Assembly: GCF_003231285.1 (NCBI RefSeq)
Contig: NZ_QKNS01000003.1
Span: forward strand, 124,001 to 188,000
Origin: Hymenobacter sediminis
GTDB lineage: Bacteria; Bacteroidota; Bacteroidia; Cytophagales; Hymenobacteraceae
Reading direction: 5' to 3'
Length of the DNA stretch: 64,000 nt
The number at the start of each line of letters is the position of its first letter. Within the stretch, counting starts at the first letter, position 1. The position numbers and the translations under genes were made by a program. The notes below the pieces were generated by a model that saw nothing but the letters and a program-made list of their open reading frames with translations, did no database searches and was not told where the DNA came from. Shown here in pieces: positions 16,129 to 25,107 of this stretch.

Positions 16129-18705
16129 CTAATAATAGAGCTGTAGCACGTCCACGTCGCCCAGGGGAAGTGTGACAGTTACGTGGTTACCGCTCTGGCG
16201 AAAGGGTAGGGGCCCGCGCTGCGCCGACACCACCCGTCGCACGGGGCGGTCGGTGGCTACGCTCACGTCTACGGATTGCGCCGCGGTACCCCGCCAGTTG
16301 AGCAGCGTCACGGCTACGCCTGCCGGGCTGTAGAGGGCGGGTGCCTCCACCAGAGGCTGGGTAACACGCACGGGCAACTCGGCCCTAGCGTCGCGGACGG
16401 GCTGCACGATAAGCTGGCGCCAGCCCGCATCGAAGCCGCTGGGCAGCCCCCCGGTGTTGCCCGCGGCCGAGTGGCGGTAGGAAAGCCCCGGGTAGCAGGC
16501 AAAGCGCAGAATGCGGCCCCGGCCCAGTACCCGCTCCGTAAGTGCAGGCGTGCCATCGGAGAAGCGGGCGAGCGGGCGGGCAGGTGCCGCTCCTGGCAGC
16601 AGCGTCAGTTTTTCTCGCTCCCCGAACACGGGTAGGGCCGTGGCGGCTTGCAGCTGGCCGTTGCGCGTAGCATCGGCGTACTGGAAGGCGGGCATCCGCA
16701 CCGGGGCAGCCGGCGCGATGCCCGCCGCCTGCAGCAGTGTGGGTAGAGGCTGGTGGTAACGGTCGAAGCCGGCGGCCCCGGCTACTGTTACCAGCGTACC
16801 GCCCTTGCGTACCCACTCCAGCACGGCAGCGGCCGACTCGGCGGGCAGGTCCGGGGCGGTGAGGTAAAGCACCTTCGTGGCCTGAAAATCCGGATCGGTA
16901 AGTTTCTGTTCATCCACAAAGCGCACGGGCACGGCGCTATGCTGCAGGGCCAGAAACAGGCTGTGCATCTCCACCATATAAGCCATGCGGCCCGCGTCCA
17001 TGTAGGGATTTGTCACGTCGATGATGCGGGGCGGCGTAACGTGCTCCTCCAAGTCCCAGAGCGGGGAGCTTTGCGGCGTAAGGATGGCCACAGGCGAAAC
17101 CTTGGCGCGTCCGGGGTAAAGCAGGTCCTCGGCTTTGCCTACCAGGCGCATGCCCGTAGCCAAGGGCTTGAACACGGGCAGATTCTCGGAGTAGCAGTTG
17201 CCCGGAAAGGCGTACTCCGGACCGTAGGTGAAGAACTGAATAGTTTTCGCCCCATTCCCGACCAGCGCCAGCAGCTTCTGGGCCATGCCGGCCGGGCGCT
17301 GCCCCGCCACCCTTGGAATTACCAGGGCCCCCATGCCCACACCGCCCAACTCGGCCGCCGCCCGCAGCCGCGAGGCGTAGAATGACCACTGCGGGGCCAT
17401 GTCGTCGCCAAACCAGTCTTCGGTGGCAATGGCTGTGGTACCCCGCGCCCGGCCAAACTCCAGCCAGTCGTGCTGGCCCATGGCGGCGTTGGGGCTGTTA
17501 CCCTGGCTGTTGTTGCCAACCGGTCCGGGCTGGTAGGCTAGGCCCATGAAATTGTTGAAGTTCACCAGCACTGGCACCTGCGGCCGGATAACTTCCTCGT
17601 ACGCCTTGGCTACCTCCCCGAAATAGCGGGCCGAGGCCCAGGGCACAAACCGGTTCGACCAGTAGAACAAGCGCCGGGAGGGTAGGTCCTGGTAGTCACG
17701 CCGGCCAATCAGCCGGACTTCGTTCCAGCTCTTTTTGCCCAGGCTCGCGGGGGTAAGGCCGCGGGCGTGCAGGTAGCGGTGAAACTCGGCCAGGGCGTTG
17801 GGCTCTTGGTTGAACTCGGTGTAGCGGGCGGGGTAGTACCAGCCGGGCTCGTCGCTGGTCACCCAAAACCCAATATCCTCCTTCTGCCAGCCGGCGGCCA
17901 GCTGCGGATTCACTTGGTCCTGCACAAACTTTGTAAACTCAGCGTGACGCTGCGGGCCAAAGTGGAAGGCGTAGCCCGGCGGGTTGTACACGGCCCCCCA
18001 GATGCGGTGAATACCGGCGGCGCGCACCGTGGCCGTCAGGTGGGCTGGCACGGTGTGCAGGGCGTTGAACCCAAGCCCGGCCAAGCGCCGAATGCCCTCC
18101 TGCCAGCTCAGGAAATCATCGTCGGAGCCGATGTACCGCTCCCCAAACATAATCTTCTTGGGCCGCTCCTTCTCGGGCAGAAAAGCCGCTTTCAGGGCTT
18201 GGTCGTACACGCGGCGGCCGTGGCCGGTGTAGGTGTCAATGTGCACCTTCTGGTCGCCGTCGGTGCGCCACAGGATTACCCCTACGTTGGGCCCGAACAG
18301 CTCGGCGGGTGTAGTGCTGGTTTCGCCGCCATCCACGGCGCTCTGAACCTGTAGGGTGAGGGTAGGAAACGGGGTTGTCGGCGTGGCTGGCGCTACGGAC
18401 AGGCTGGTGGTTACCTGCCAGAAGGGGTTGTTAGCATTGTTGTAAGCCGCCAACGCCTGCTCAATGCCGGCCCGGGTGGAGCTTACCCAGGCGCTCCAGC
18501 CAGAGCCCGCAAACCGTACGCTCTGTGCGTTGCCCGCCAACGTCAGCCCGAAGACCTGGGTGGGCGCTGGAGCCTTACCCTGCACGCTGATGACGCGCAC
18601 CCGCACCCGGTAGTTGGGCACATCCTTTGCCGTCGGTGCGGCACTAGCATGCTGGACTGCAAATAGTACAGATAGTAGGATGCTTAGCCATTGCGTACTG
18701 TTCAT
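16129..18705 (-). CDS. Large secreted glycoside-hydrolase-like protein with beta-galactosidase-type C-terminal part
   Basis: 858 residues with a signal peptide (MNSTQWLSILLSVLFAVQHASA). Residues 25-165 form a beta-rich N-terminal domain. Residues 180-560 resemble a TIM barrel: LAGLGFNALHTVPAHL, GFWVTSDEPGWYY, PVLVNFNNFMG and TAIATEDWFGDD, the last two in positions where catalytic acids would fall in GH42-like enzymes. About 580-720 has a glutamine-amidotransferase-like fold (FVDEQKLTD, VLYLTAPDLPAESAAAVLEWVRKGGTLV) as in the trimerisation domain of GH42 beta-galactosidases, then a beta-sandwich end. The substrate is unknown. No SusC/D pair or other CAZyme flanks it. Confidence 0.65.
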   Translation of the reverse strand: MNSTQWLSILLSVLFAVQHASAAPTAKDVPNYRVRVRVISVQGKAPAPTQVFGLTLAGNAQSVRFAGSGWSAWVSSTRAGIEQALAAYNNANNPFWQVTTSLSVAPATPTTPFPTLTLQVQSAVDGGETSTTPAELFGPNVGVILWRTDGDQKVHIDTYTGHGRRVYDQALKAAFLPEKERPKKIMFGERYIGSDDDFLSWQEGIRRLAGLGFNALHTVPAHLTATVRAAGIHRIWGAVYNPPGYAFHFGPQRHAEFTKFVQDQVNPQLAAGWQKEDIGFWVTSDEPGWYYPARYTEFNQEPNALAEFHRYLHARGLTPASLGKKSWNEVRLIGRRDYQDLPSRRLFYWSNRFVPWASARYFGEVAKAYEEVIRPQVPVLVNFNNFMGLAYQPGPVGNNSQGNSPNAAMGQHDWLEFGRARGTTAIATEDWFGDDMAPQWSFYASRLRAAAELGGVGMGALVIPRVAGQRPAGMAQKLLALVGNGAKTIQFFTYGPEYAFPGNCYSENLPVFKPLATGMRLVGKAEDLLYPGRAKVSPVAILTPQSSPLWDLEEHVTPPRIIDVTNPYMDAGRMAYMVEMHSLFLALQHSAVPVRFVDEQKLTDPDFQATKVLYLTAPDLPAESAAAVLEWVRKGGTLVTVAGAAGFDRYHQPLPTLLQAAGIAPAAPVRMPAFQYADATRNGQLQAATALPVFGEREKLTLLPGAAPARPLARFSDGTPALTERVLGRGRILRFACYPGLSYRHSAAGNTGGLPSGFDAGWRQLIVQPVRDARAELPVRVTQPLVEAPALYSPAGVAVTLLNWRGTAAQSVDVSVATDRPVRRVVSAQRGPLPFRQSGNHVTVTLPLGDVDVLQLYY

Positions 18706-18869
18706 ATATTCATTTTTCGTGAGGGCCGCTCATGCTGGCAGCGGCTATCCTAGCCCTCAAGGAACAGCTAAAATCTACTCCAGTATCAGCAGCTATTATA
18801 AACTGCACAAGAAGTACGCATTGGTTTTACAACGTCCCGTCAATTTGTGGCTGGCACAAGGCCCGCTAC

Positions 18870-19226
18870 TTATTCTGCTTTGCTAGTTGCCGGCAGCAGC
18901 TTGAAATACGTGGCCTTAAAGCGGTTGTCTACCACCTCGCCCTGCACCTCCGCCCGCCGAATGGCCTGGCAGAATCCGTCCTTGGCGTGGGCGTCGCCGT
19001 GCGAGTCGATAGTGGTGCCATCCACGAAATAGGCTTTGCCATCGAAGCGCACTGCCAAGTCGCAGCTTTTGCCTGGTAGGCCCAGCTGGCATTGCCCGCA
19101 AGCGGCCTGCACCACGCGCACGTCTTTTTTGGGGTCAGGAGCCGCCGCCGTTGTGGTGGTGGTCTGGGCCTGCGCTGCCGATACGGTAGCGGCGCTGGTC
19201 AGCAGCAGAAATAGCAACGATTTCAT
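18870..19226 (-). CDS. Small secreted cysteine-containing protein (DUF6370-like)
   Basis: 118 residues: signal peptide (MKSLLFLLLTSAATVSAAQA), a T/A linker, then a compact domain with CGQCQLGLPGKSCDLAVRFDG, DSHGDAHAKDGFC and a final EVVDNRFKATYFKL. Four cysteines (CxxC, C, C) and several His/Asp suggest a metal or disulfide-stabilised fold. I recall this layout from a Bacteroidota family of unknown function (DUF6370); the name is tentative. It stands alone with about 40 bases to the next leftward gene. Confidence 0.7.
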   Translation of the reverse strand: MKSLLFLLLTSAATVSAAQAQTTTTTAAAPDPKKDVRVVQAACGQCQLGLPGKSCDLAVRFDGKAYFVDGTTIDSHGDAHAKDGFCQAIRRAEVQGEVVDNRFKATYFKLLPATSKAE

Positions 19227-19264
19227 GGGGTAGGGAAAGGCGAGAATGTTCCGAATATGCAGAC

Positions 19265-19783
19265 TTACGTAGCGGCCACCATAGTAGCCACTGCGCCCGC
19301 CGACATAGCCATGTAGTAGTTGGTGCAGTGAATAGCTACCAAGATGAGCAGGTGCCTAGCCTCAAAGGTTTCGAAAAGCTCGGTGCTATTAATGGCGTAG
19401 TCGTGCTTGGCTGTGCTCCATTTGAAATCAGGCTGGATGGTTAGTAGTTCCTGGCCGTGCTTGTCCTGTAGCACGTAGGTGTTTTTCATCAGACTCTGGT
19501 TTTTCAGGACCAACGCTCTGTTCTCGCCACCCAACTTGGATTTCAGCACGATGTTGCCATTCCAGTGCATCGTGAAGCTGAGTAGTACTGATTCCTGGTC
19601 TTTCACCTCAATGGTAGTGCCCCAAAACCCTTTGGGCTCAACGCGTAACGAAGTGCCATCGGCCAGGGTCAGCGCCGCTTTAAAGGAGTACCACTCCATG
19701 TACTTCAATTCGCCCAGCGGCGCAGCCTCAGCTAGCAGCGTAAACGTGCGGGCTTCCATCGATTTAACCTGGTATTCAGCCAT
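19265..19783 (-). CDS. LURP-one/tubby-C-like protein
   Basis: 172 residues from the ATG at 19783 (MAEYQVKSMEAR). A run of short strands (LRVEPKGFWGTTIEVKD, SFTMHWNGNIVLKSKLGG, TYVLQDKHGQELLTIQPDF) has the look of the tubby-C/LURP-one-like beta barrel, and a hydrophobic helix follows at the end (LLILVAIHCTNYYMAMSAGAVATM) that could anchor it to the membrane. The frame is open much further upstream but that part overlaps the end of menB in another frame. Function unknown. Confidence 0.55.
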   Translation of the reverse strand: MAEYQVKSMEARTFTLLAEAAPLGELKYMEWYSFKAALTLADGTSLRVEPKGFWGTTIEVKDQESVLLSFTMHWNGNIVLKSKLGGENRALVLKNQSLMKNTYVLQDKHGQELLTIQPDFKWSTAKHDYAINSTELFETFEARHLLILVAIHCTNYYMAMSAGAVATMVAAT

Positions 19784-19919
19784 AGAAGTACTGTCGGAAG
19801 ATAGAAAGCAGTTAGAGGGGTAGGCCACTACGCCCCGGCTGTTTGTCAGGCCGTAGCACGGGCCCAATATAGCAGGATTCAGTATGCTGGTAACGTAGTG
19901 CTTTTCTATGCTTCCCATT

Positions 19920-19955
19920 AAAAAAGGCCCGGACATTGCTGCACGGGCCTTTTTT
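19920..19955 (-). terminator. Terminator of the men operon
   Basis: aaaaaaggcccg (19920-19931) pairs with cgggcctttttt (19944-19955). Read leftward it ends in six T residues. It lies 19 bases behind the menB stop. Confidence 0.85.
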
Positions 19956-19974
19956 GTAGTTATAGATAATACGC

Positions 19975-20799
19975 TTACGGGAATTTGGGGAACTTCGAGA
20001 AGTCGGGCTTGCGCTTTTCGATGAAGGCGTTCTTGCCTTCTTTGGCTTCTTCGGAGAGGTAGTAGAGCAAGGTGGCGTTGCCGGCCAACTCCTGAATACC
20101 AGCCTGACCATCGAGCTCCGCATTGAAGCTTGATTTCAGCATGCGCAGGGCCAGGGGGCTCTTTTCGAGGATTTTGTGGCACCAGGCCACGGTAGTTTCC
20201 TCTAGTTGCTCCAGCGGCACTACCTTATTTACCAGGCCCATGTCGAGGGCTTCCTGGGCATTGTACTGGTCGCAGAGGAACCAGATTTCGCGGGCCTTTT
20301 TCTGACCTACAATGCGCGCCAGGTAGCTAGCGCCGAAGCCGCCGTCGAACGAACCTACGTTGGGACCAGTCTGGCCAAAACGGGCGTTTTCAGCGGCAAT
20401 GGTCAGGTCGCAGACGACGTGCAGGACGTGGCCGCCGCCAATGGCCCAGCCGGCCACCATGGCCACCACGGGCTTGGGGATGGAGCGGATCATTTTCTGC
20501 AGATCCAGCACGTTCAGGCGGGGTACGGTGTCCTCGCCTACGTAGCCGCCGTGGCCGCGCACGCTCTGGTCGCCGCCCGAGCAGAAGGCCTTACCGCCCT
20601 CACCCGTCAGGATGATAACGCCGATGTCGGTGCGGTTGCGGCAGATATCCATGGCCTCAATCATCTCCTGCACCGTGAGGGGCGTGAAGGCATTGTGCAC
20701 CTGCGGGCGGTTGATGCTGATTTTAGCAATACCGCCGTGCTGCGTGAAGAGAATTTCGCGGAACTCCTTAATCGGGGTCCAGGTAAGTTGTTCGGCCAT
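19975..20799 (-). CDS. menB: 1,4-Dihydroxy-2-naphthoyl-CoA synthase
   Basis: Crotonase-fold enzyme that closes the naphthoquinone ring from o-succinylbenzoyl-CoA. Diagnostic features are [13 protein letters not shown] near residues 69-81, the oxyanion loop [31 protein letters not shown] and the conserved C-terminal [13 protein letters not shown]. Length 274 is normal. It follows menD by 14 bases on the same strand and is the last gene of the cluster. Confidence 0.95.
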   Translation of the reverse strand: MAEQLTWTPIKEFREILFTQHGGIAKISINRPQVHNAFTPLTVQEMIEAMDICRNRTDIGVIILTGEGGKAFCSGGDQSVRGHGGYVGEDTVPRLNVLDLQKMIRSIPKPVVAMVAGWAIGGGHVLHVVCDLTIAAENARFGQTGPNVGSFDGGFGASYLARIVGQKKAREIWFLCDQYNAQEALDMGLVNKVVPLEQLEETTVAWCHKILEKSPLALRMLKSSFNAELDGQAGIQELAGNATLLYYLSEEAKEGKNAFIEKRKPDFSKFPKFP

Positions 20800-20813
20800 A
20801 AGGTGGGTAGTAG

Positions 20814-22802
20814 TTAGGAGGAAAATGAGGTCCGGACCGCGGCCCGGTACTGTTCAAAGAACTCGGCGTTGGTCTGGCTGTCGGTGGTAATTTCGAGCAG
20901 ACTGGCGCCGGATTCGGGTGCAAAGAAAACCGGTAGCGCCGACTCTAGTTCAGCGAAAGACGAAACGGCGAAGTAGCGCAGGTTAAAATCGCGCGCCGTG
21001 TTCTCGGCGCGCAGCAGCTGGCGCGTCTCGAAAAACTCTTCCAGCTCCGGCTGCTGGCGCGGCCCGTCGATGAGGCGGAAAATGCCGCCCGCGTGGTTGT
21101 TGAGCAGAATGACCCGCAGATTGGGGGTAGGGTAGTTGTGCCAGAAGGCGTTGCGGTCATAGAAAAAAGCCACGTCGCCGGTGAGCAGCACCACGGGCCG
21201 CTCCGGCTGGGCCAGGGCCGAGCCTACGGCCGTGCTGTTGCAGCCATCAATACCACTAGTGCCCCGGTTCGCGAATACCTCGATGTTTCGGCCCGTCGGT
21301 AATCCCAGAATATTGGCGTAGCGCACGGCCATGCTATTAGCCAAATGCAGCGCAGCATGGTCGGGCAGCTGTTGCAAGGCCTGGTAGATGGCCGTAAATT
21401 CATTGAACGGCTGGTTGGGCTGCTGCATGAACTCCTGCAGGAAGCCAGTAGCCCAGTTTTCGGCAGCCAACCAGGGCTTGAGGTAGGCAGCTTTAGTGGT
21501 CGTCTGCGCTTCATTGAGCTGTCCGCCACTACCCGGCCAGGTAAGCCTTGGCGTGCCAGTGGGGGTAGGAGCTGCCGCTACGCGGGTGGCATCCTGAGCA
21601 GCGGCGTGGCCCCGATTGGATTCGAATCCCTGCAGCTCCACCGAATCTGTGGGCACAACTGGAATCGAACCTTGAGAAGCGGTGGTTGCGCCAGGAATCG
21701 AACCTGCATCAAGAGCTTCTGAACCCCCTGTACTATCCGTTATACTACGCGTGTTCTCCGTGAGCAAAGCCGCAAAGAAATCAGCCGGCTCCATGCGGAT
21801 GGTCTTGGTCAGCGACTGGAACGTGTCGGCTACTACCCCCGCGGGTTGAATGTGCCAATGATGGGCTGGTTTGGCGTTGCGCAGGTAGAGTTTGAGGGCT
21901 TTGGAAATAAGCGACTGGCCGAATGTAATGAGCAGCTCCGGTTTCAGGGCTTCTTTCAGGCCCGGCTCCGGCACGGCCATAAATACATCCTGGCGGCCCA
22001 GGGGCCGCAGGCGCTGGTCGTAGCCGGGTGCGGCGGGCAGATGCAGGTTGGCAATCAGGTCGCCGACTACCGGCACCTGGTAGGCTGCCGCAAACCGGCG
22101 CAACGCCAGCAGCAGGTCCATGTCGGCCGGGTGCTGACCAGCTACCACCAGCACGCGGCTAGTATTGCGGATGGCTTCGGCCAGCTCCGTAAGGGTAGGG
22201 GCTGGTAGCTGGGGCCGACCCGGCAGCTCGCGCGTCACTTTTACCGGCCCAAACGTCAGTTCCTCGCCGGCCTTGGGGTAGAACGGCTCCCGCAGCGGCA
22301 CGTTCATCTGCACTGGTCCGGCTGGAAACTGCTCCGCCAGCCCAATAGCTTCGGACACTAGGCGGGTGGCGTGCCAGTGCGCATCAGAGTGGGTAGTATC
22401 AGTAGGGAAGGTGAACGAGCCTTTGGCGTGCGCCCCGTACAAATCCGTCTGCCGCACAGTTTGGCCGTCCAGCTGGTCAATCCATTCCGGCGGCCGGTCG
22501 GCAGTAAATACTACCAGCGGAATCTGCTGAAAGTAGGCCTCCGCTACGGCTGGGGCGTAGTTCAGACCCGCTGTGCCCGAGGTACACACCAAGGCCACGG
22601 CCCGCCGCTGCGTCTGTGCCAGCCCCAGCCCGATAAAGGCCGCCGCCCGCTCATCGGGCACCGTTCGCACCCTAATTTCCGGATGGCGCGCGAAGGCAAT
22701 GGTCAGCGGCGCGCACCGGGAGCCCGGCGACAGCACCACATCCGTAACACCCAGCCGGGCGCAGATTTCAGGAATGTTATGAACAGCTTGGAGGGAAGAC
22801 AT
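20814..22802 (-). CDS. menD: 2-Succinyl-5-enolpyruvyl-6-hydroxy-3-cyclohexene-1-carboxylate synthase with a tRNA-derived in-frame insert
   Basis: Thiamine-diphosphate enzyme joining isochorismate and 2-oxoglutarate in menaquinone synthesis. The PYR domain has SPGSRCAPL (residues 25-33) and the catalytic E51 in VPDERAAAF; the PP domain has [16 protein letters not shown] near residue 541 and the closing LLNNHAGG. Length is 662 residues against roughly 560-600 usual. The excess lies between the middle and PP domains, about residues 347-430, and its first half (about 351-396) is encoded by DNA that reads as pieces of tRNA 3' ends (GSIPGATT and GSIPVVPT are translated T-arms). The frame is unbroken and both flanking domains are intact, so the enzyme is probably still made and the insert forms a loop. 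It sits in the men operon between the small acidic gene and menB. Confidence 0.93.
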   Translation of the reverse strand: MSSLQAVHNIPEICARLGVTDVVLSPGSRCAPLTIAFARHPEIRVRTVPDERAAAFIGLGLAQTQRRAVALVCTSGTAGLNYAPAVAEAYFQQIPLVVFTADRPPEWIDQLDGQTVRQTDLYGAHAKGSFTFPTDTTHSDAHWHATRLVSEAIGLAEQFPAGPVQMNVPLREPFYPKAGEELTFGPVKVTRELPGRPQLPAPTLTELAEAIRNTSRVLVVAGQHPADMDLLLALRRFAAAYQVPVVGDLIANLHLPAAPGYDQRLRPLGRQDVFMAVPEPGLKEALKPELLITFGQSLISKALKLYLRNAKPAHHWHIQPAGVVADTFQSLTKTIRMEPADFFAALLTENTRSITDSTGGSEALDAGSIPGATTASQGSIPVVPTDSVELQGFESNRGHAAAQDATRVAAAPTPTGTPRLTWPGSGGQLNEAQTTTKAAYLKPWLAAENWATGFLQEFMQQPNQPFNEFTAIYQALQQLPDHAALHLANSMAVRYANILGLPTGRNIEVFANRGTSGIDGCNSTAVGSALAQPERPVVLLTGDVAFFYDRNAFWHNYPTPNLRVILLNNHAGGIFRLIDGPRQQPELEEFFETRQLLRAENTARDFNLRYFAVSSFAELESALPVFFAPESGASLLEITTDSQTNAEFFEQYRAAVRTSFSS
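21606..21753 (-). pseudogene. Mosaic of tRNA 3'-end fragments inside menD
   Basis: Read on the minus strand: GCG, TA, a D-arm (GTAT-AACGGATA-GTAC), an anticodon-like arm with loop TTCAGAA, variable TGATG, a T-arm with GGTTCGATTCC (21704-21694), then CGCAACCACC, which would pair with a GGTTGCG acceptor; only the last GCG of that 5' strand is present. About 33 bases on, GGTTCGATTCC recurs (21671-21661) followed by AGTTGTGCCCACA, a second acceptor. A third T-arm-like GGATTCGAATCC (21629-21618) is palindromic and reads as a 3' end both ways: minus-strand CAATCGGGGCCA, plus-strand CTGCAGCTCCACC, the latter like the tail of a tmRNA. The first unit lacks positions 1-4 and has a poor anticodon stem, so it is not a working tRNA gene. 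Confidence 0.75.
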
Positions 22803-22876
22803 GGGGTAGTAACTAGGAGCAGGAGCTGAATTCAGCTACGTCAGAACGATTGTATAAGTGAGGCTATAACCGGCCG

Positions 22877-23203
22877 CTAAATGTGAATGTCTTCGGGCTT
22901 TACTTCGGCTTCCCGCATAATGTCGCAGGCCACATCGTAGAGAAATTCCCGTTCCTCGGTGTCAAAATCGTCGGTATCCCACTCCTCCAAAAACGACTGG
23001 ACGGCAGCCGTTAACTCCGGGCTGCCCGGCGCGGCCGTGCGCAGAGCGCTCTGCAAATGCCGCACGAAGCCAATAATGGCCTGCTGCATGTCCTGCTGCA
23101 CATCGTCATCGGAGGGGCGCAGGCCGCGGGCACCCCAACTCTCCTCCGGAAAGTTATTGCGAGTGACGTAGGCTTCGAGCTGCTGGTGGAGGGTAGTGCT
23201 CAT
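22877..23203 (-). CDS. Small acidic hypothetical protein in the men operon
   Basis: 108 residues from MSTTLHQQLEAY (23203), strongly acidic in the C-terminal half (EEWDTDDFDTEEREFLYDVACDIMREAEVKPEDIHI). It appears all-helical and has no signal peptide. It lies between menF (32 bases) and menD (74 bases) in the same direction, so a link with menaquinone synthesis is suggested only by position. No family recognised with confidence. Upstream codons to 23308 overlap menF and are not used. Confidence 0.65.
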   Translation of the reverse strand: MSTTLHQQLEAYVTRNNFPEESWGARGLRPSDDDVQQDMQQAIIGFVRHLQSALRTAAPGSPELTAAVQSFLEEWDTDDFDTEEREFLYDVACDIMREAEVKPEDIHI

Positions 23204-23235
23204 AGAGGCAGGGCAAGTAAATAACGAAGCTTTGT

Positions 23236-24477
23236 TTACGCTGAAGCCGGGGAAGGTTCCTGCAGAATAGCCCCTACTGTGCGCAACTTCAATTCGGTTT
23301 CCTGCCACTCACGGGCAGGGTCCGAGTCGATGGTGAGACCGGTGCCAGCGTAGAGGATGGCTTCCTGGAGGCGTAGCTGCAGGCAGCGGAGGTTCACGTA
23401 GAGGCGAGCCACGCCGGCGTCGGGTAGGTTTACGGGGCCCAGGAAGCCAGCGTAATACGCCCGATCATAGCCCTCGTGGCGACGCAAAAACTCAAGGGCG
23501 GGCTGCTTGGGTACGCCGCCCACGGCGGGGGTAGGGTGCAGCAGCCGCAGCATATCGGTACCGAGGGTCGGGAAAGGAACCTGGGTGAGGTGCACGGCGA
23601 AATCGGTGCGCAGGTGCAGGAGCTGCCCGGCGGCCACGGTGCGCGGGCCCCGCTCGTCGTACTCACGCAGGCGCAGCTGCTTAAAGCAGTTCACAATGTA
23701 GCGAGCCACCATGGCGTGTTCCTCCAAGTCTTTGTGGGCCCATTTGGCCGTAGCCGGCTTCATGCCCGGCAGCAGGGGCTGGGTGCCCGCCAGAGCCATC
23801 GTCCGGAATACCTGGTCCTCATCTATTTCGGCCAGCACTTCGGGAGTAGCGCCCAGCCAGGTGCCTACCCCCGGCGCACTCACCAACGATACAAAGGCGT
23901 TGGGGTAACGCTCCTGCAGTTCGGCAAAGGCTGCCAGCGCATCAAACCCAGCGGGCAGCGCCCGGCGTACTGCCCGGCTTGATACTACCTTTTGCACCGT
24001 GCCGGCCTCAATAGCTGCCACCCCGGCCGCTACCAGCGCCTCGTACTCAGCCTGCGAAGCCGTGGCGGGCACCGGCTGACGGCTCAGGTGCCAGGGCAGT
24101 TCCGCAGTTTCAGGGAGGGTAGCAAAACGCTGCCGCAGCTCCGGTAGGCGCGCCGCCGCGGCGGCACTCACCTGAATTTCCTCGGGCTGCGCCAGATCAA
24201 AAAACAGGTCGGCCGGCAAAAAGAGCGGCGGGTTGTGGTCGGAGTCGCGGAAGGGAAAGAAGGCAAAACCGGCCGGGGCCGTGGGCTCCAAGGCCGGCGG
24301 CAACCCCACATAAGCCGAATCGACCTTCAGACTCAGGCACAACCGAGGGTGCTCGGCACCAGGCAGCCGCCACAGGGCCACCGGGCGGCCGCTGGTGAGG
24401 GCCAGCGCCACCAGCCGCCGGAGCCGTTCGGCTACAGGCAGCTCGGGCTTCCAAGAAATGCGCTGCAGGCTGCTCAT
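23236..24477 (-). CDS. menF: Isochorismate synthase
   Basis: Converts chorismate to isochorismate, the entry to menaquinone. Motifs of the chorismate-binding family are in order: VQKVVSSRAVRR, GTWLGATPEVLAEI, TMALAGTQP, KDLEEHAMVARYIV, HLRTDFAVHL, and the terminal HPTPAVGGVPKQPALEFL and AYYAGFLGP. Length 413 from MSSLQRISWKP. Its ATG overlaps the stop of the preceding thioesterase gene (ATGA at 24477-24474), a sign of translational coupling. It could be annotated entC-like, but the location settles the pathway. Confidence 0.92.
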   Translation of the reverse strand: MSSLQRISWKPELPVAERLRRLVALALTSGRPVALWRLPGAEHPRLCLSLKVDSAYVGLPPALEPTAPAGFAFFPFRDSDHNPPLFLPADLFFDLAQPEEIQVSAAAAARLPELRQRFATLPETAELPWHLSRQPVPATASQAEYEALVAAGVAAIEAGTVQKVVSSRAVRRALPAGFDALAAFAELQERYPNAFVSLVSAPGVGTWLGATPEVLAEIDEDQVFRTMALAGTQPLLPGMKPATAKWAHKDLEEHAMVARYIVNCFKQLRLREYDERGPRTVAAGQLLHLRTDFAVHLTQVPFPTLGTDMLRLLHPTPAVGGVPKQPALEFLRRHEGYDRAYYAGFLGPVNLPDAGVARLYVNLRCLQLRLQEAILYAGTGLTIDSDPAREWQETELKLRTVGAILQEPSPASA

Positions 24478-24905
24478 GCCTGCGGTTTTGCTGAAGGCAG
24501 GTCGATGACGGCCATGGTAATACGGCTGATGCAGACCAAAGCGCCGGTTTCCTCGTGCGTAATCCGGATTTCCCACACCTGCGTGCTACGCCCTACGTGC
24601 AGCGCCGTGGCCCGCCCAATTACGTACCCGTCGCGCACGCCTTTGATGTGGTTGGCATTGATTTCCAGTCCCACGCAAGCCTGTTTGGTAGGGTCAAGCT
24701 TGGTAGCGGCAGCCACGCTGCCCAGGGTTTCGGCCAGGGCCACCGAGGCGCCGCCGTGCAGCAGGCCCATGGGCTGGTGGGTGCGCCCATCTACCGGCAT
24801 GCGCCCTTCCAGGTACTCGTCGGTGAGGGCGGTCAGTTCAATGCCGAGGGCGTCGGCCAGGGTAGGGCGGGTGCTGACCCACTGTTTAATTTGCTCCAGC
24901 GTCAT
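24474..24905 (-). CDS. menI: Hotdog-fold thioesterase, probable DHNA-CoA hydrolase
   Basis: 143 residues of the PaaI/YbdB-type hotdog family. The HGGASVALAETLGS helix (about residues 51-64) carries the catalytic glutamate and the conserved HGG, and GLEINANHIKGVRDGYVIG forms the central strand. Position as first gene of the men operon, overlapping menF by four bases, makes hydrolysis of 1,4-dihydroxy-2-naphthoyl-CoA the likely job; this is inference from context, since the fold alone does not fix the substrate. Confidence 0.82.
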   Translation of the reverse strand: MTLEQIKQWVSTRPTLADALGIELTALTDEYLEGRMPVDGRTHQPMGLLHGGASVALAETLGSVAAATKLDPTKQACVGLEINANHIKGVRDGYVIGRATALHVGRSTQVWEIRITHEETGALVCISRITMAVIDLPSAKPQA

Positions 24906-25107
24906 GGATAGGGGCGGGGTGGAAGAGGCGGTGTTTCCCGGAAAAAGGATGTTGTCTCTCTTCCGTTATAACAAAGTCGGCGCTTGATGTTCCGAGCCGA
25001 CCCGCCCTGCGTATACGTAAAACAGAAGAACAAACTCTGCCCTCTGACACGTCCTTTCCAGCGAAAAGACCGTACTTTAAAGCAGAAACAGCAAAACTAG
25101 CGGGAAA

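Noticed and set aside
21681..21753. A working tRNA gene inside menD
   Set aside because: Acceptor positions 1-4 are missing, the anticodon stem has mismatches and the stretch lies in an intact coding frame. It is listed as a tRNA-derived fragment.
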